Positions 16,377 to 25,633 of a stretch of 41,153 bases of DNA are shown here, one piece after another. This DNA is from Candidatus Zixiibacteriota bacterium (GTDB taxonomy: Bacteria > Zixibacteria > MSB-5A5 > GN15 > FEB-12): the NCBI GenBank assembly GCA_024275255.1, contig JAJRZL010000164.1, positions 1-41,153 on the forward strand, given 5' to 3'. The position numbers were made by a program, and so were the translations under genes. Numbering within the stretch: the first letter of the stretch is position 1; each line of letters starts with the position of its first letter. The notes below the pieces were generated by a model, which did no database searches, had not been told where the DNA came from, and worked only from the letters and a program-made list of their open reading frames with translations.

Positions 16377-18275
16377 TTAGAACTCATATTCGGTATCATC
16401 CCGCCCTTTAAGGCACTCTTGGTTTGTAGGATCACATTTAATACATTTTTTATACCATGTGTTGGCATTCTTGAAGTCGTCCTTCTGAGCCAGTTTCTTA
16501 TCCACTGCCCGTAAATGATAACACTGGGCAATCCAAAGTACAAGAGCAGGGTCGTCTGCGCAAGGTCCGGAATTATCTTTTTGCAGGCAGGAGTATGCTT
16601 TTTTCAGATATTTCAAGGCTTTTGTATAATTTTTATTACAAATCCCGCCGAAATAAGCATATCCAAGCGATTTCAACGCATCACAGCTATTCGGGTCAAC
16701 GGTAAGTGCCTGCTCGTAATATTTCACCCCTTTGGCACAATCAGTAAGCTGGTACAGGTAAGTATTCGCAACCATCAATATTGCCTTGAGGTCATTTGGT
16801 TTGAACTGCAAATACTGATCCATAAATTCGGCAGCTTCCTTGAACAGTTCTTCCGGTTCAGCGGCAGTTTCACCACTACCTTCATCAAGCTCATCCCCAA
16901 GGTCACCCTCACCGGCATTATCGCTGGCACCGTTTGCCAGGTTCAAAGCGGCATAGCTGGCATTTTTAAAAATCGAAGCGTTGGTGGAGTCAATACCCAT
17001 CTCGATTCTTTTCTTATAGTACTCAAGCGCCTGGGCATAGCTCTGCATGGAGTGGTAGGCAACTGCGATATTCTGCAATACCCGCTTCTGATTGGGATTC
17101 ACTTCCAGCGACTTTTTATAATACGTGACCGCTGTCGCATAATCTCTTCCCGGTTTTCGATAGTAGTAACTGTATCCCAGCAAACGGTATAGCTCTGCTT
17201 TGCTGACACGGGACTTGTAATTCTCATCCTGTTGAGCCGCCCATTCAATATGCTTTTTCAGCATCTCAGCAGCTTTTTCATACTGCTTGGTCCAAAACAG
17301 CGACTTGCCGTAGTAAAAATAGATATCTTTCGGTACGTATGGAATAGAAAGCACTTTTTCAAAATAGTTGGCAGCTTCTTCAAAACCGGAGAGATTGACA
17401 TAAGACATTGCCAGTTCAAAAAATACCCGCACATGAGCAGAATCCGGCTGGGCGTTGGAAAGCTCCAGATACCGACGATACGAACCGATTGTCTCCTTGA
17501 AACGCTCTACCCGGTCTTTCCCGCGCGCCGAAAGAGCAGCTTTGAAATATATTTCACCCGCTCTTCTCCATGCCGGGGCATGAGTGCTGTCCTTGGACAA
17601 GACAGTACGCAGCTTTTCAAGAGCGCAGTTATAATCCCGCATTTCAAGACAGGCTTCCGCCCAGTGGAAATAAACCTCAAGACTTGCAGTATCTATCTGC
17701 AAAGCTTTTTCATACTCGGATATCGCCAGCGATGGCACCCCGCCATAAAAATTGGCATCGCCAAGGTTAATATGGTACTCAGCATTATCGGGATCACCAA
17801 TGAGTGCTTGTCGGAAAGCCAGGTCCGCTTCCTGGTATTTCCCCTTTTCCATCATAACCAGCCCGTAGCCATTTTCGAACATGTATTTCATGTCCTTTTT
17901 GGCTTTTTTCCTGCCTTTTTCCATCACTTTCTCGGCTTCGTCAATCTCACCTAACTTCAGGTAGCACAAGCCAAGATAGTATAACGACTCATAATGTTTT
18001 TTCTTCTTTTTCAGAGCTTTCTGAAACTGGTCACGTGCTTTTTCATACTCGCCTTGATTGTAATAAATCCTGCCGAGCATGTAGTAGTTATAATGGTATG
18101 ATTTATCCAACTCGATTTCCTGTTGGAGCAGGCTAATCGCTTTGGTGGTGTCACCAGCTTTCAGGGCATCGGCTATGGTTTGCTTTAATTCTTCGGCTTG
18201 CAGCACTGAAAATATCATTACTATTACCAGCGCACATAATCCAAATACTCGTGTTGTCGTTCGTTTCATCTTCAT
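16377..18275 (-). CDS. Exported TPR-repeat protein heading the Ton/Tol-like operon
   Basis: A 632-residue protein with a signal peptide (about 1-27, ending VLQAEE) and more than ten tetratricopeptide repeats, seen as recurring YYMLGRIYYNQGEYEKARDQ-type units ending in a Pro two or three residues later. An acidic, Gly-rich insert (about 450-480) splits the array into two blocks. The ATG at 18275 has GGGG/GATGAG elements upstream. It is probably periplasmic and could act as a protein-docking scaffold, comparable in place though not in sequence to YbgF/CpoB in the Tol-Pal operon. The promoter at 18316-18343 would drive this gene and the five after it. Confidence 0.88.
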   Translation of the reverse strand: MKMKRTTTRVFGLCALVIVMIFSVLQAEELKQTIADALKAGDTTKAISLLQQEIELDKSYHYNYYMLGRIYYNQGEYEKARDQFQKALKKKKKHYESLYYLGLCYLKLGEIDEAEKVMEKGRKKAKKDMKYMFENGYGLVMMEKGKYQEADLAFRQALIGDPDNAEYHINLGDANFYGGVPSLAISEYEKALQIDTASLEVYFHWAEACLEMRDYNCALEKLRTVLSKDSTHAPAWRRAGEIYFKAALSARGKDRVERFKETIGSYRRYLELSNAQPDSAHVRVFFELAMSYVNLSGFEEAANYFEKVLSIPYVPKDIYFYYGKSLFWTKQYEKAAEMLKKHIEWAAQQDENYKSRVSKAELYRLLGYSYYYRKPGRDYATAVTYYKKSLEVNPNQKRVLQNIAVAYHSMQSYAQALEYYKKRIEMGIDSTNASIFKNASYAALNLANGASDNAGEGDLGDELDEGSGETAAEPEELFKEAAEFMDQYLQFKPNDLKAILMVANTYLYQLTDCAKGVKYYEQALTVDPNSCDALKSLGYAYFGGICNKNYTKALKYLKKAYSCLQKDNSGPCADDPALVLWIAQCYHLRAVDKKLAQKDDFKNANTWYKKCIKCDPTNQECLKGRDDTEYEF

Positions 18276-18315
18276 TATGACTCATCCCCTTACGGGCTTT
18301 GCAAATAAGCACCTA

Positions 18316-18343
18316 TTAATATGACTGATTACCATAAAGTCAA
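18316..18343 (-). promoter_or_regulatory. Promoter of the TPR-exbB-exbD-tonB operon
   Basis: Minus strand: -35 TTGACT (18338-18343), 16-base spacer, -10 TATTAA (18316-18321). The predicted start at about 18309 leaves a leader of about 35 nt before the ATG at 18275. Confidence 0.52.
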
Positions 18344-18392
18344 GCGAATTATTTCCATTCTATAACTTGGTTTTTCAACAATATGTTTCCGG

Positions 18393-18578
18393 TTACGTTT
18401 CCTGAACAGCAGCGGTGCATTGTTCCACTCGTAAGAAAAAATATAACAAGGTGACAACAGCCACAATCAGCCGAATCGTCGGTGATAATACCGAGGTAAA
18501 ACCTATCTGAATGTACAATCCTGTCAAAAGCATAATCACCGCCGAAAATAAGTTCAACAAACGGGTAATTATTTCCAT
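18393..18578 (-). CDS. Small two-helix membrane protein
   Basis: A 61-residue protein. The ATG at 18578 is supported by GGGAGG about 8 bases upstream; the open frame runs further back but that part is Cys-rich and uncharacteristic. Two hydrophobic segments (about 5-25 and 33-50) and a short polar C-terminus. I do not recognise a family. It sits just upstream of the Ton/Tol-like operon on the same strand but has its own ribosome site and is outside that operon's promoter. Confidence 0.6.
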   Translation of the reverse strand: MEIITRLLNLFSAVIMLLTGLYIQIGFTSVLSPTIRLIVAVVTLLYFFLRVEQCTAAVQET

Positions 18579-18889
18579 TTCCCCTACCTCCCTTTCAATT
18601 ATACAGTTTACAATCAAAAAACTTCCATAGCGGTAAGATGGTGGGCACGGCAACACACAGCATAGTTTATTACAACAATCATGCCAACTATTGATGTGAC
18701 AAATTGTTAGGGTCGTTTTCGCATTGTCGCACAACCTCATAAGAAAAATCCATTTCATTAATAAAAAGATGGAGAAAAAAATAAACGCAGAACCTGCGCC
18801 ACCTGAATTGGTCTATTTTTCAAGAATATGGATGCTATGGTATTATATACGTATGACTTATACGAAAAACAGGATAAAAACGAGATTTA
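18579..18889. other. Intergenic region upstream of the small membrane gene
   Basis: About 310 A/T-rich bases. No convincing gene, terminator or paired promoter elements were found. Confidence 0.4.
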
Positions 18890-19996
18890 TCACCATTTAT
18901 AATCTATTCGTATCTTTCCACTACTTATGAATATGATATTAGTTAGTCCGCCATAAGAGACTGGTTGTCCATCATACGTTATGGCAGGATAAAAAAGCAT
19001 TTGCTGCTTCAAATCTCGTATTATTTGACGATGTGCTTTATCCAGTTTACTGAAACGTCTAATCTCAACCTGTTCCGATGAATCCACCACGATAAAGGCA
19101 CTGATAGTGTCATGATAAAACATTCTCCTGTTTATCACCTGGTACACATCACCGGGTAATTTACGCGGCAATGGTTTCTGCATCAATCCCACCGTGTCAG
19201 GAATAAGTTGCACCCGGGCTTGTTCTAATGGTGACAAGGAATTAATCCGCTCCGCTATCCACGGTGTTGTGGGGTAATCAAGCTGAGGAAAATACGACAC
19301 AAGCAGGAAACAGGTCGATGCTACCGGCTGGTTGTTAACAGTTGCCGGTTGGTATTCCGCCCACAGGGAAGCGGACTTGGTTGTTTGAGTGTATGACGGT
19401 AATGTGGAGCGAACTTTCTGTACATCAGTCGGCTTTCCCTCTTTATCAAGCTGAAGCTTCAACAGTACAAACGGATATATGCTGCTGGAATCAATCGCTT
19501 TCCTGTTACAGAAATACTTGGGAAACATCACCAGTTTTGGAGGGTTTATATTATTCAAGTCGTACGCATAAAAATATAGTCCCCGGTCTTTTATCTCCCC
19601 AAGGGAATCGACCGGAAAAACAAAGGCGGGATATTTTCGTGCCGGCTGAAACGTTATGATAACCGGCAACCGGGCGTTTGTTTTTTTGCCGTTCATGGCA
19701 GCCGGCGTAAAATGTACCGAACGGAGATACGGCTCAACATATTGAGCAAATCGTGTATCCTGACTGTCTGCTGGTTGTACCTGTTCCGGGACACCTGAGT
19801 TATTGATAGCAATAATCATGGTGACTTGTCGTTCATACGTTGTGTAGGGCGGGTTTGACGGTGGGGTAAACCGGTACGGCATGTTATCCGGTACGGGCAA
19901 CACGAAACCAAAATACGACGGCAGTTCCCCTGCATATCCAAATGAGAGAGCACTGAGGAAAATAATACCTGTCAGTATCCAACAATATCGTCTCAT
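18890..19996 (-). CDS. Secreted protein of three TonB_C-like repeats
   Basis: A 368-residue exported protein. The ATG at 19996 has GGAG 11 bases upstream and a good signal peptide (about 1-22, ending GYAGE). Three segments each follow the TonB C-terminal pattern of a strand, a short helix, a Phe/Tyr-x-Pro-Ala turn, an N/D-G-x-x basic turn and a last strand: 54-118 (FTPAAMNGKK), 174-237 (YQPATVNNQP) and 296-359 (FYPAITYDGQP). There is no transmembrane anchor and no Pro-rich linker, so it cannot couple to ExbB/ExbD like TonB. A periplasmic binding or competing role is an inference. It is divergent from the flippase gene. Confidence 0.72.
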   Translation of the reverse strand: MRRYCWILTGIIFLSALSFGYAGELPSYFGFVLPVPDNMPYRFTPPSNPPYTTYERQVTMIIAINNSGVPEQVQPADSQDTRFAQYVEPYLRSVHFTPAAMNGKKTNARLPVIITFQPARKYPAFVFPVDSLGEIKDRGLYFYAYDLNNINPPKLVMFPKYFCNRKAIDSSSIYPFVLLKLQLDKEGKPTDVQKVRSTLPSYTQTTKSASLWAEYQPATVNNQPVASTCFLLVSYFPQLDYPTTPWIAERINSLSPLEQARVQLIPDTVGLMQKPLPRKLPGDVYQVINRRMFYHDTISAFIVVDSSEQVEIRRFSKLDKAHRQIIRDLKQQMLFYPAITYDGQPVSYGGLTNIIFISSGKIRIDYKW

Positions 19997-20038
19997 AACT
20001 TGTAATACTCCGATTTTATAGTTCTCTTTCCTGTATTT

Positions 20039-20044
20039 ATTATA
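20039..20044 (-). promoter_or_regulatory. Possible -10 element for the triple TonB_C gene
   Basis: Minus strand TATAAT at 20039-20044 would start transcription near 20032, about 36 bases before the ATG. No good -35 lies at 16-18 bases, so this is weak evidence. Confidence 0.3.
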
Positions 20045-20112
20045 CAAATTCACTATGTTTGAAAAAAGATAAAAGATAACACAGAAATACCAGGTGATAC
20101 ACACTTCATATC

Positions 20113-21633
20113 ATGTTGAACATTAGCCGACAATTTTTAAGCAATATTTTCTCCTCGTGGGTGGCGTATCTCGTTCGTATGGGTATCACGTTCTTTTTTG
20201 TTCCGTACGTTATTCACACCCTTGGAGGAGAACGGTATGGTATCTGGGTTATCATTTTTCAAACAGTCTTTTATTTTTCCTTTTTCGACTTGGGACTAAG
20301 TACCGCTCTGACCCGGTTTGTTTCCCGCTTTCTCAGCAAGCACGACTACCGGCAAATCAACAAGGTACTCAACACCAGCAACCTGATTTACCTGGTGCTT
20401 GGTATCCTGTTGATGGCTGGTGTGTATGTATTTGTGAAACTGTTCTTCCACTATTTCAAAATCACCGATCCGGCATTAGTCGATGAAGGCGCTACCGCCC
20501 TGTTGATTCTGGGGATATTCCTTGCCTTTAATTTTATTGCTCGTTCATTCGGTGACAGCCTTGGTGCTTTTCACCGGTATGATATTGCCAATGTCCTCAA
20601 CATCTCCGAAGAAATAATCCGCACCTTGCTGATGGTATTCTGTTTGTGGCAGGGATATAGTTTGATTGCCCTGGCATCGGTCATATTAATAGTATCTGTA
20701 TTGAAACATATCCTCTCTACGGTCATTTTACTCAGGCTTCATCCGCAGGTCGTCTTTTCGTTCCGCAATTTCGATTATCACACCGCCCGCATGTTGTTTA
20801 CGTACTCAAAAATCGCCTGGGGCATTTCCCTGTGCTGGCTGGTATTGTACAATACGGATACATTTTTACTGGGGCTGATGAGTTCTCCCCTGGCAGCGGC
20901 AATATATTACCCGGGAGCGCAACTGATGCGTCCTCTTCGCAATGCCATAAACGCTATTGCTGTCCCGCTGCTTCCGGCGGTCTCACACATTAACGAGACA
21001 AGAGAACGAGCCGACATTCAGCGTATTTATTTCAAGGTTGTCCGGTACGTGTCATTTTTTGCGTTTATCGTTACTGCTGGTGTGTTGATTTATGCCGATG
21101 ACTTTGTGCAACTGTGGCTCACTCCGGAATTTTCACAAACTGCCGTGATTATGAGGATTCTTGCGTTGGGGACCGCCTTACTACTCCCACAAATAGCAGG
21201 GAATGCCATTTTGTTTGCTATTGAACAGCACCGGAAATTGTTGTTGGTACTATTGTGTGAATCGGTGATAAAACTGGTCCTGTCCGTTATTCTTATTCGC
21301 ATGTATGGTGTTATCGGCATGGCATTGGCAACTGCTCTTCCACAAATCCTGCTATTTACAACATTATACCCCTATCTCATGGCTGATGCGTTGGGAACGT
21401 CGTATCATCGAATAATGAAAACTATTGCGGCATCATCTCTCCCGGCTATACTCGGGGCAATACCGGCAGCGTTTCTTATGCGATATATTTTCCCCCCACA
21501 TAATTTTGGTATCTTTTTTATCAATGTTGGTGTTGTCCTTCTTGCCGGTGGTGTTATCAGTTATTACCTGTCTGACAAGGATGACCGGTTGCGATTGAAA
21601 GATTGGTTCCGGCAGATAGCAGTTAACAGGTAA
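20113..21633 (+). CDS. Polysaccharide flippase-like membrane protein (Wzx/MATE-like, MOP superfamily)
   Basis: A 506-residue protein with 12-14 predicted membrane helices. The N-terminus (SNIFSSWVAYLVRMGI, then IHTLGGERYGIW) is the usual opening of Wzx-type flippases, which move undecaprenyl-linked sugars across the inner membrane. No ribosome site is obvious within 12 bases of the ATG; an AGGTG lies about 17 bases upstream. There are no glycosyltransferases nearby, so the substrate cannot be guessed. It stands 116 bases from the divergent secreted gene and 101 bases before the antiporter. Confidence 0.85.
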   Translation: MLNISRQFLSNIFSSWVAYLVRMGITFFFVPYVIHTLGGERYGIWVIIFQTVFYFSFFDLGLSTALTRFVSRFLSKHDYRQINKVLNTSNLIYLVLGILLMAGVYVFVKLFFHYFKITDPALVDEGATALLILGIFLAFNFIARSFGDSLGAFHRYDIANVLNISEEIIRTLLMVFCLWQGYSLIALASVILIVSVLKHILSTVILLRLHPQVVFSFRNFDYHTARMLFTYSKIAWGISLCWLVLYNTDTFLLGLMSSPLAAAIYYPGAQLMRPLRNAINAIAVPLLPAVSHINETRERADIQRIYFKVVRYVSFFAFIVTAGVLIYADDFVQLWLTPEFSQTAVIMRILALGTALLLPQIAGNAILFAIEQHRKLLLVLLCESVIKLVLSVILIRMYGVIGMALATALPQILLFTTLYPYLMADALGTSYHRIMKTIAASSLPAILGAIPAAFLMRYIFPPHNFGIFFINVGVVLLAGGVISYYLSDKDDRLRLKDWFRQIAVNR

Positions 21634-21664
21634 ACAACTATTCTCGCAAATGCACTTTTTAAGG

Positions 21665-21693
21665 TTGATTATATATTATCCCGCTTGTAGTTT
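21665..21693 (+). promoter_or_regulatory. Candidate promoter of the Kef-type antiporter gene
   Basis: TTGATT (21665-21670), 17-base spacer, TAGTTT (21688-21693). Predicted start near 21701, 34 bases before the ATG at 21735. This also argues against the longer TTG start at 21693. Confidence 0.4.
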
Positions 21694-21734
21694 TGTCTAT
21701 AGTAACGTTAATCATTTTTCAGAGTATCAACATT

Positions 21735-23450
21735 ATGTATGAACTTGCATACCTGCAGGACCTGGTCATTATTCTCATTTTCGGAGTAATCATTGTTACA
21801 ATATTCCATAAATTAAAGCTCCCCGCCATAGCAGGTTTTATTTTCTCAGGAGTGCTGGTTGGTCCGGAGGGGCTGGGGTTAATCGGTGATATTCACAAAG
21901 TTGAAATCCTTGCTGAACTGGGAGTCGCTTTACTGCTTTTCAGTATCGGGCTGGAGTTTTCACTGGCAAAGCTCAAACGCCTTTGGAAACTGGTTGTTGC
22001 CGGCGGCGCTTTACAAGTCGGGCTGAGTATAATTATTGCTTTTGCTATTTCAAGATTTTTCGGTGTCCCTCATAACTCCGCCATATTTGTCGGTTTCTTA
22101 ATTGCATTATCAAGTACCGCTATCGTCATGCGGGGACTGCAACAGCGTGGGGAAATAGATGCTCCTCATGGTCGTTTGATTTTAGGAATATTGATATTTC
22201 AGGATTTCAGCGTCATTCCGATGATGCTCACTATCCCGATTCTTATCGGCGCCGAAGTACCGACAAAAGACAGCGCTTACCTGTTTACTTTCCTGCAGGC
22301 GATAGGAATAATAACAGCAGTCTTATTTGCCGCCCTGGTGATTGTCCCCCGCATACTGAACTTTGTCGCCAAAACCAGGCAAAGACAACTATTTATTCTG
22401 ACAGTTTTTCTTATATGTATAGGTACGGCGTGGTTGATAACAAGTTCGGGAGCTTCTCTTGCTATCGGAGCCTTTCTGGCAGGTTTGATTGTCGCCGGGA
22501 GTGAATATCGACATCAGGCTATGTCTGATTTACTGTCTTTCAGGGAGGTTTTCTCAAGTATCTTTTTTGTCTCGATTGGTATGTTACTGAATCCGACAGT
22601 CATCATGGAAAATATTTTCGTAATTGTAGTGATTCTCGTAGCTATCCTGATTGGAAAATTCCTGATAGTTTTTATTACCGCAAAAATAATGCAAATGTCG
22701 CTGAGAGTTTGCCTGATGGCTGCTGTGGCTTTAGCCCAAATCGGCGAGTTTTCTTTTGTGCTTTTGTTTGCCGTTCAGGGAAACGACTTTATTGATAAGA
22801 CACTGGAAAGCAGTCTAATTTCAGCCGCAATTCTCTCCATGTTCATTACCCCGTTTGCCATGTCACTCGGTCCTCGTCTGGCGGCGGGCATTGGAAAGCT
22901 GCCTCGTTTGAACAAGCTCCTCGAAGTACGAATGACAGAAGATGCTGTTGACGCTGTCAGCACCATGCACAATCACATAATTATCGGAGGATACGGTTTT
23001 GCCGGGAGAGAGCTTTCCATAGCCCTCGAAGATATTGGCATTCCACATGTTATTGTCGACATCAATATAGAAAACACACGGAAAGCTTCAAAAGAAGGAA
23101 AAACCGCTTTTTTCGGTGATGTTACCAGCCCGGATGTCCTTACAAAACTGGGAGTGGAACACGCCAGCGAGCTGGTGCTTCTTGTAAACGATCCGAATGC
23201 AGCGGAGCAGGCAGTGCGCGTGGCAAAGAAATGTTCACCGAACCTGCATATAGTAGTACGTACACATTACCTGATTGATATTGGACCAATTCTGGCTGCC
23301 GGTGCTGATGATGTCGTATCGGCGGAGCAGGAAGCAGCCGTTGAGATAACATCACTGGTGCTGAACCGGCATAAAATTCCCACTCAACAAATTATCGAAA
23401 AAAGTCAACAAATCCGTTGCCAGACAGAAGAGGATTCCTCACCGGGGTAA
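21735..23450 (+). CDS. Kef-type K+/H+ antiporter (CPA2 family) with C-terminal TrkA-N domain
   Basis: A 571-residue protein from the ATG at 21735 (only a weak AGAG upstream). Residues 1-390 are 12 or so membrane helices with the CPA2 signatures GFIFSGVLVGPEGLGLI and ELGVALLLFSIGLEFSL. A TrkA-N/RCK nucleotide-binding domain begins at about 411 with the GGYGFAG loop (GxGxxG) and a final acidic VDIN. There is no TrkA_C domain after it; the chain ends in a short polar tail. The family carries out potassium or sodium efflux in exchange for protons, gated by NAD(H) or adenosine nucleotides. It stands alone and is convergent with acs; the 33-base gap can form a short AT-rich hairpin (23459-23480). 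Confidence 0.9.
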   Translation: MYELAYLQDLVIILIFGVIIVTIFHKLKLPAIAGFIFSGVLVGPEGLGLIGDIHKVEILAELGVALLLFSIGLEFSLAKLKRLWKLVVAGGALQVGLSIIIAFAISRFFGVPHNSAIFVGFLIALSSTAIVMRGLQQRGEIDAPHGRLILGILIFQDFSVIPMMLTIPILIGAEVPTKDSAYLFTFLQAIGIITAVLFAALVIVPRILNFVAKTRQRQLFILTVFLICIGTAWLITSSGASLAIGAFLAGLIVAGSEYRHQAMSDLLSFREVFSSIFFVSIGMLLNPTVIMENIFVIVVILVAILIGKFLIVFITAKIMQMSLRVCLMAAVALAQIGEFSFVLLFAVQGNDFIDKTLESSLISAAILSMFITPFAMSLGPRLAAGIGKLPRLNKLLEVRMTEDAVDAVSTMHNHIIIGGYGFAGRELSIALEDIGIPHVIVDINIENTRKASKEGKTAFFGDVTSPDVLTKLGVEHASELVLLVNDPNAAEQAVRVAKKCSPNLHIVVRTHYLIDIGPILAAGADDVVSAEQEAAVEITSLVLNRHKIPTQQIIEKSQQIRCQTEEDSSPG

Positions 23451-23483
23451 TTGTTTCATGATGAACTTTTTATTTCATCACTA

Positions 23484-25436
23484 TCAATCTTCCTCATAGC
23501 GGCGCTGTATACGGGCTAACACATCCGGGTCTGCCAGCGTTGTCGTATCACCGAGGAGTTTACCGGTGGCAATATCCCGTAAGAGACGTCGCATTATCTT
23601 ACCGGAACGAGTTTTGGGTAATTCGGGAGCGTTGATAATACGTTCGGGTCGTGCAATGGCTCCGATTTTGCGGGCAACAAAATCTCTTAATTGCCGGGAG
23701 ATTATATCATCAAACGTTGTCTCTCCCCCAAGCGTAACAAAAGCAACCAGACACTGCCCTTTGAGTTCATGCGGGATTCCCACCACCGCCGCTTCCACTA
23801 CGGCATTGTGTTCCACCAGAGCAGATTCAACTTCCATCGTGGAAATTCGATGCCCAGCGGTATTGATAACATCATCAACGCGCCCCAGTATCCAAAAGTA
23901 TTTATCCTTGTCTATTTTCGCCCCATCTCCGGGGAAATATATTCCATCCCACTTTGACCAGTAGGTTTCTATAAATCGTTTTCTATCACCCCATATTCCC
24001 CGTAACATTCCGGGCCACGGCTTCGTAATCGCAAGATACCCGCCACCTTCTTTAATTTCTCTGCCCTGTTCATCAAGTATTTTGGCTTCGATTCCCGGAA
24101 ACGGCCGGGTTGCAGAACCGGGTTTGGTAGCGGTAACACCCGGCAAAGGAGTAATGAGTATATGCCCGGTTTCCGTTTGCCACCAGGTATCAACAATGGG
24201 GCATTTTTTATTCCCGATATGTTCATAGTACCACATCCAGGCTTCGGGATTAATCGGCTCACCGACTGTGCCAAGCAAACGCAACGTGCTCAGGTCATGT
24301 TTCCGTGGAAATTGCTCACCCCACTTCATAAAAGCACGGATAGCAGTAGGTGCCGTGTAGAAAACAGAAACGCCGTAATCTTCAACAATTTGCCAGAAAC
24401 GATCTTTGTCGGGCCAATCCGGCGCTCCTTCGTACATAACCTGTGTCACTCCCATCGCCATAGGACCATACACGATATATGAATGTCCGGTAATCCAACC
24501 GATATCGGCAGTACACCAGAAGACATCATCACCTTTGACATCAAACACATACTTCGTTGTAGCGTACACACCGGTTAAATATCCCCCGGTAGTATGCATG
24601 ATGCCTTTTGGTTTTCCGGTTGTTCCCGAAGTATACAAGATGAAAAGCGGGTGTTCACTGTCAACAGAGACAGGGGGGCAGTGAGCATCGGCTTCCTGCA
24701 TCATGCGATGATACCAATGATCGCGCCCTTCCTTGAAACGCAGCAAGAAATCCCCACGCTTGATAATAATCACATCGGTAACCGAGGGACATTCATTCAG
24801 AGCAACATCAGCATCATGTTTCAATGGAATAATCTGCCCTCTTCGATATCCACCATCAGCCGTGATAAGCAGCTTGGCTTCCAAATCCAGAATACGGTCA
24901 CGTAATGATTCAGGAGAAAACCCACCAAAGACAACTGAATGGATAGCGCCAATTCGGGCACAGGCAAGCATGGAAATAACCAGTTCCGGTATCATCGGCA
25001 GGTAGATAGCAACACGGTCTCCCTTGCGAATACCCAAACTCTTTAGTACGTTTGCAAATTTACAGACCTGCTTATACAGTTCATAATACGTCAGCGTTCT
25101 CCTGTCGCCGGGCTCGCCTTCCCAGATAAATGCCGCCTGGTTCTTGCGTCCTTCCTCAATATGTCGGTCAAGGCATGACTCGGTGACATTCAGTTTACCG
25201 CCCACGAACCATTTTGCATCGGGAGCTTTCCACGTCAATCCTTTTTTCCACTTTTTCTTCCATACCAGTTCCGAGGCAAGGTTCTCCCAGAACTTCACAT
25301 AATCTTTTTTTGCTGTAGTATATATTGATTTTTTCGCATTCGCCTGCCTGGCAAAGCTGCTCGATGGTTTGAATTTCCGTTTTTCTGTCAGCAAGGTATC
25401 GATAGTGGCTGCTTTTGTTCCTTTTTTAGATAGCAT
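23484..25436 (-). CDS. acs: Acetyl-CoA synthetase, AMP-forming
   Basis: Makes acetyl-CoA from acetate, ATP and CoA in the cytoplasm. 650 residues, the normal length; ATG at 25436 with GGAG 6 bases upstream. The adenylation motif [13 protein letters not shown], the acetate-pocket Trp in DTWWQTETG, the hinge region [13 protein letters not shown], and the regulatory Lys at about 613 in [11 protein letters not shown] are all present. That Lys is the site acetylated by Pat-type enzymes in studied homologues. The first 60 residues are Lys-rich. It has its own promoter at 25475-25503 and faces the antiporter gene. Confidence 0.96.
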   Translation of the reverse strand: MLSKKGTKAATIDTLLTEKRKFKPSSSFARQANAKKSIYTTAKKDYVKFWENLASELVWKKKWKKGLTWKAPDAKWFVGGKLNVTESCLDRHIEEGRKNQAAFIWEGEPGDRRTLTYYELYKQVCKFANVLKSLGIRKGDRVAIYLPMIPELVISMLACARIGAIHSVVFGGFSPESLRDRILDLEAKLLITADGGYRRGQIIPLKHDADVALNECPSVTDVIIIKRGDFLLRFKEGRDHWYHRMMQEADAHCPPVSVDSEHPLFILYTSGTTGKPKGIMHTTGGYLTGVYATTKYVFDVKGDDVFWCTADIGWITGHSYIVYGPMAMGVTQVMYEGAPDWPDKDRFWQIVEDYGVSVFYTAPTAIRAFMKWGEQFPRKHDLSTLRLLGTVGEPINPEAWMWYYEHIGNKKCPIVDTWWQTETGHILITPLPGVTATKPGSATRPFPGIEAKILDEQGREIKEGGGYLAITKPWPGMLRGIWGDRKRFIETYWSKWDGIYFPGDGAKIDKDKYFWILGRVDDVINTAGHRISTMEVESALVEHNAVVEAAVVGIPHELKGQCLVAFVTLGGETTFDDIISRQLRDFVARKIGAIARPERIINAPELPKTRSGKIMRRLLRDIATGKLLGDTTTLADPDVLARIQRRYEED

Positions 25437-25474
25437 GGTATTCTCCAGTCAATACGGATTCTTTCTATCTATAT

Positions 25475-25503
25475 TATATAAAAACAGGCATGTTTGAAAT
25501 CAA
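25475..25503 (-). promoter_or_regulatory. Promoter of acs
   Basis: Minus strand: TTGATT (25498-25503), 17-base spacer, TATATA (25475-25480), with TATAAT overlapping two bases on. The start would be about 25468, leaving a leader of about 30 nt. Confidence 0.52.
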
Positions 25504-25595
25504 CAATTATCGTGTGGGCTTTATCAGGAGAAGATTGATGAGGGAACCATACTACAGGAGTCATGTACTCCTGACCATGATAACAAGATACATCA

Positions 25596-25617
25596 GGGCA
25601 GATATAGTGACCTGCCC
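25596..25617 (-). terminator. Hairpin downstream of acetate kinase
   Basis: GGGCAG and CTGCCC (10-base loop) lie 17 bases past the ackA stop. A second stem CAGGAGT/ACTCCTG with a 5-base loop follows at 25555-25573. Neither has a U-tract, so they may act as a weak terminator or as transcript-end protection. Confidence 0.35.
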
Positions 25618-25633
25618 AAGATGTGAACACGCC

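Noticed and set aside
16515-17192. Long open frame on the plus strand, opposite the TPR gene
   Set aside because: Antisense shadow of a repetitive coding region; no ribosome site, no recognisable domain. The same applies to 17232-17954.
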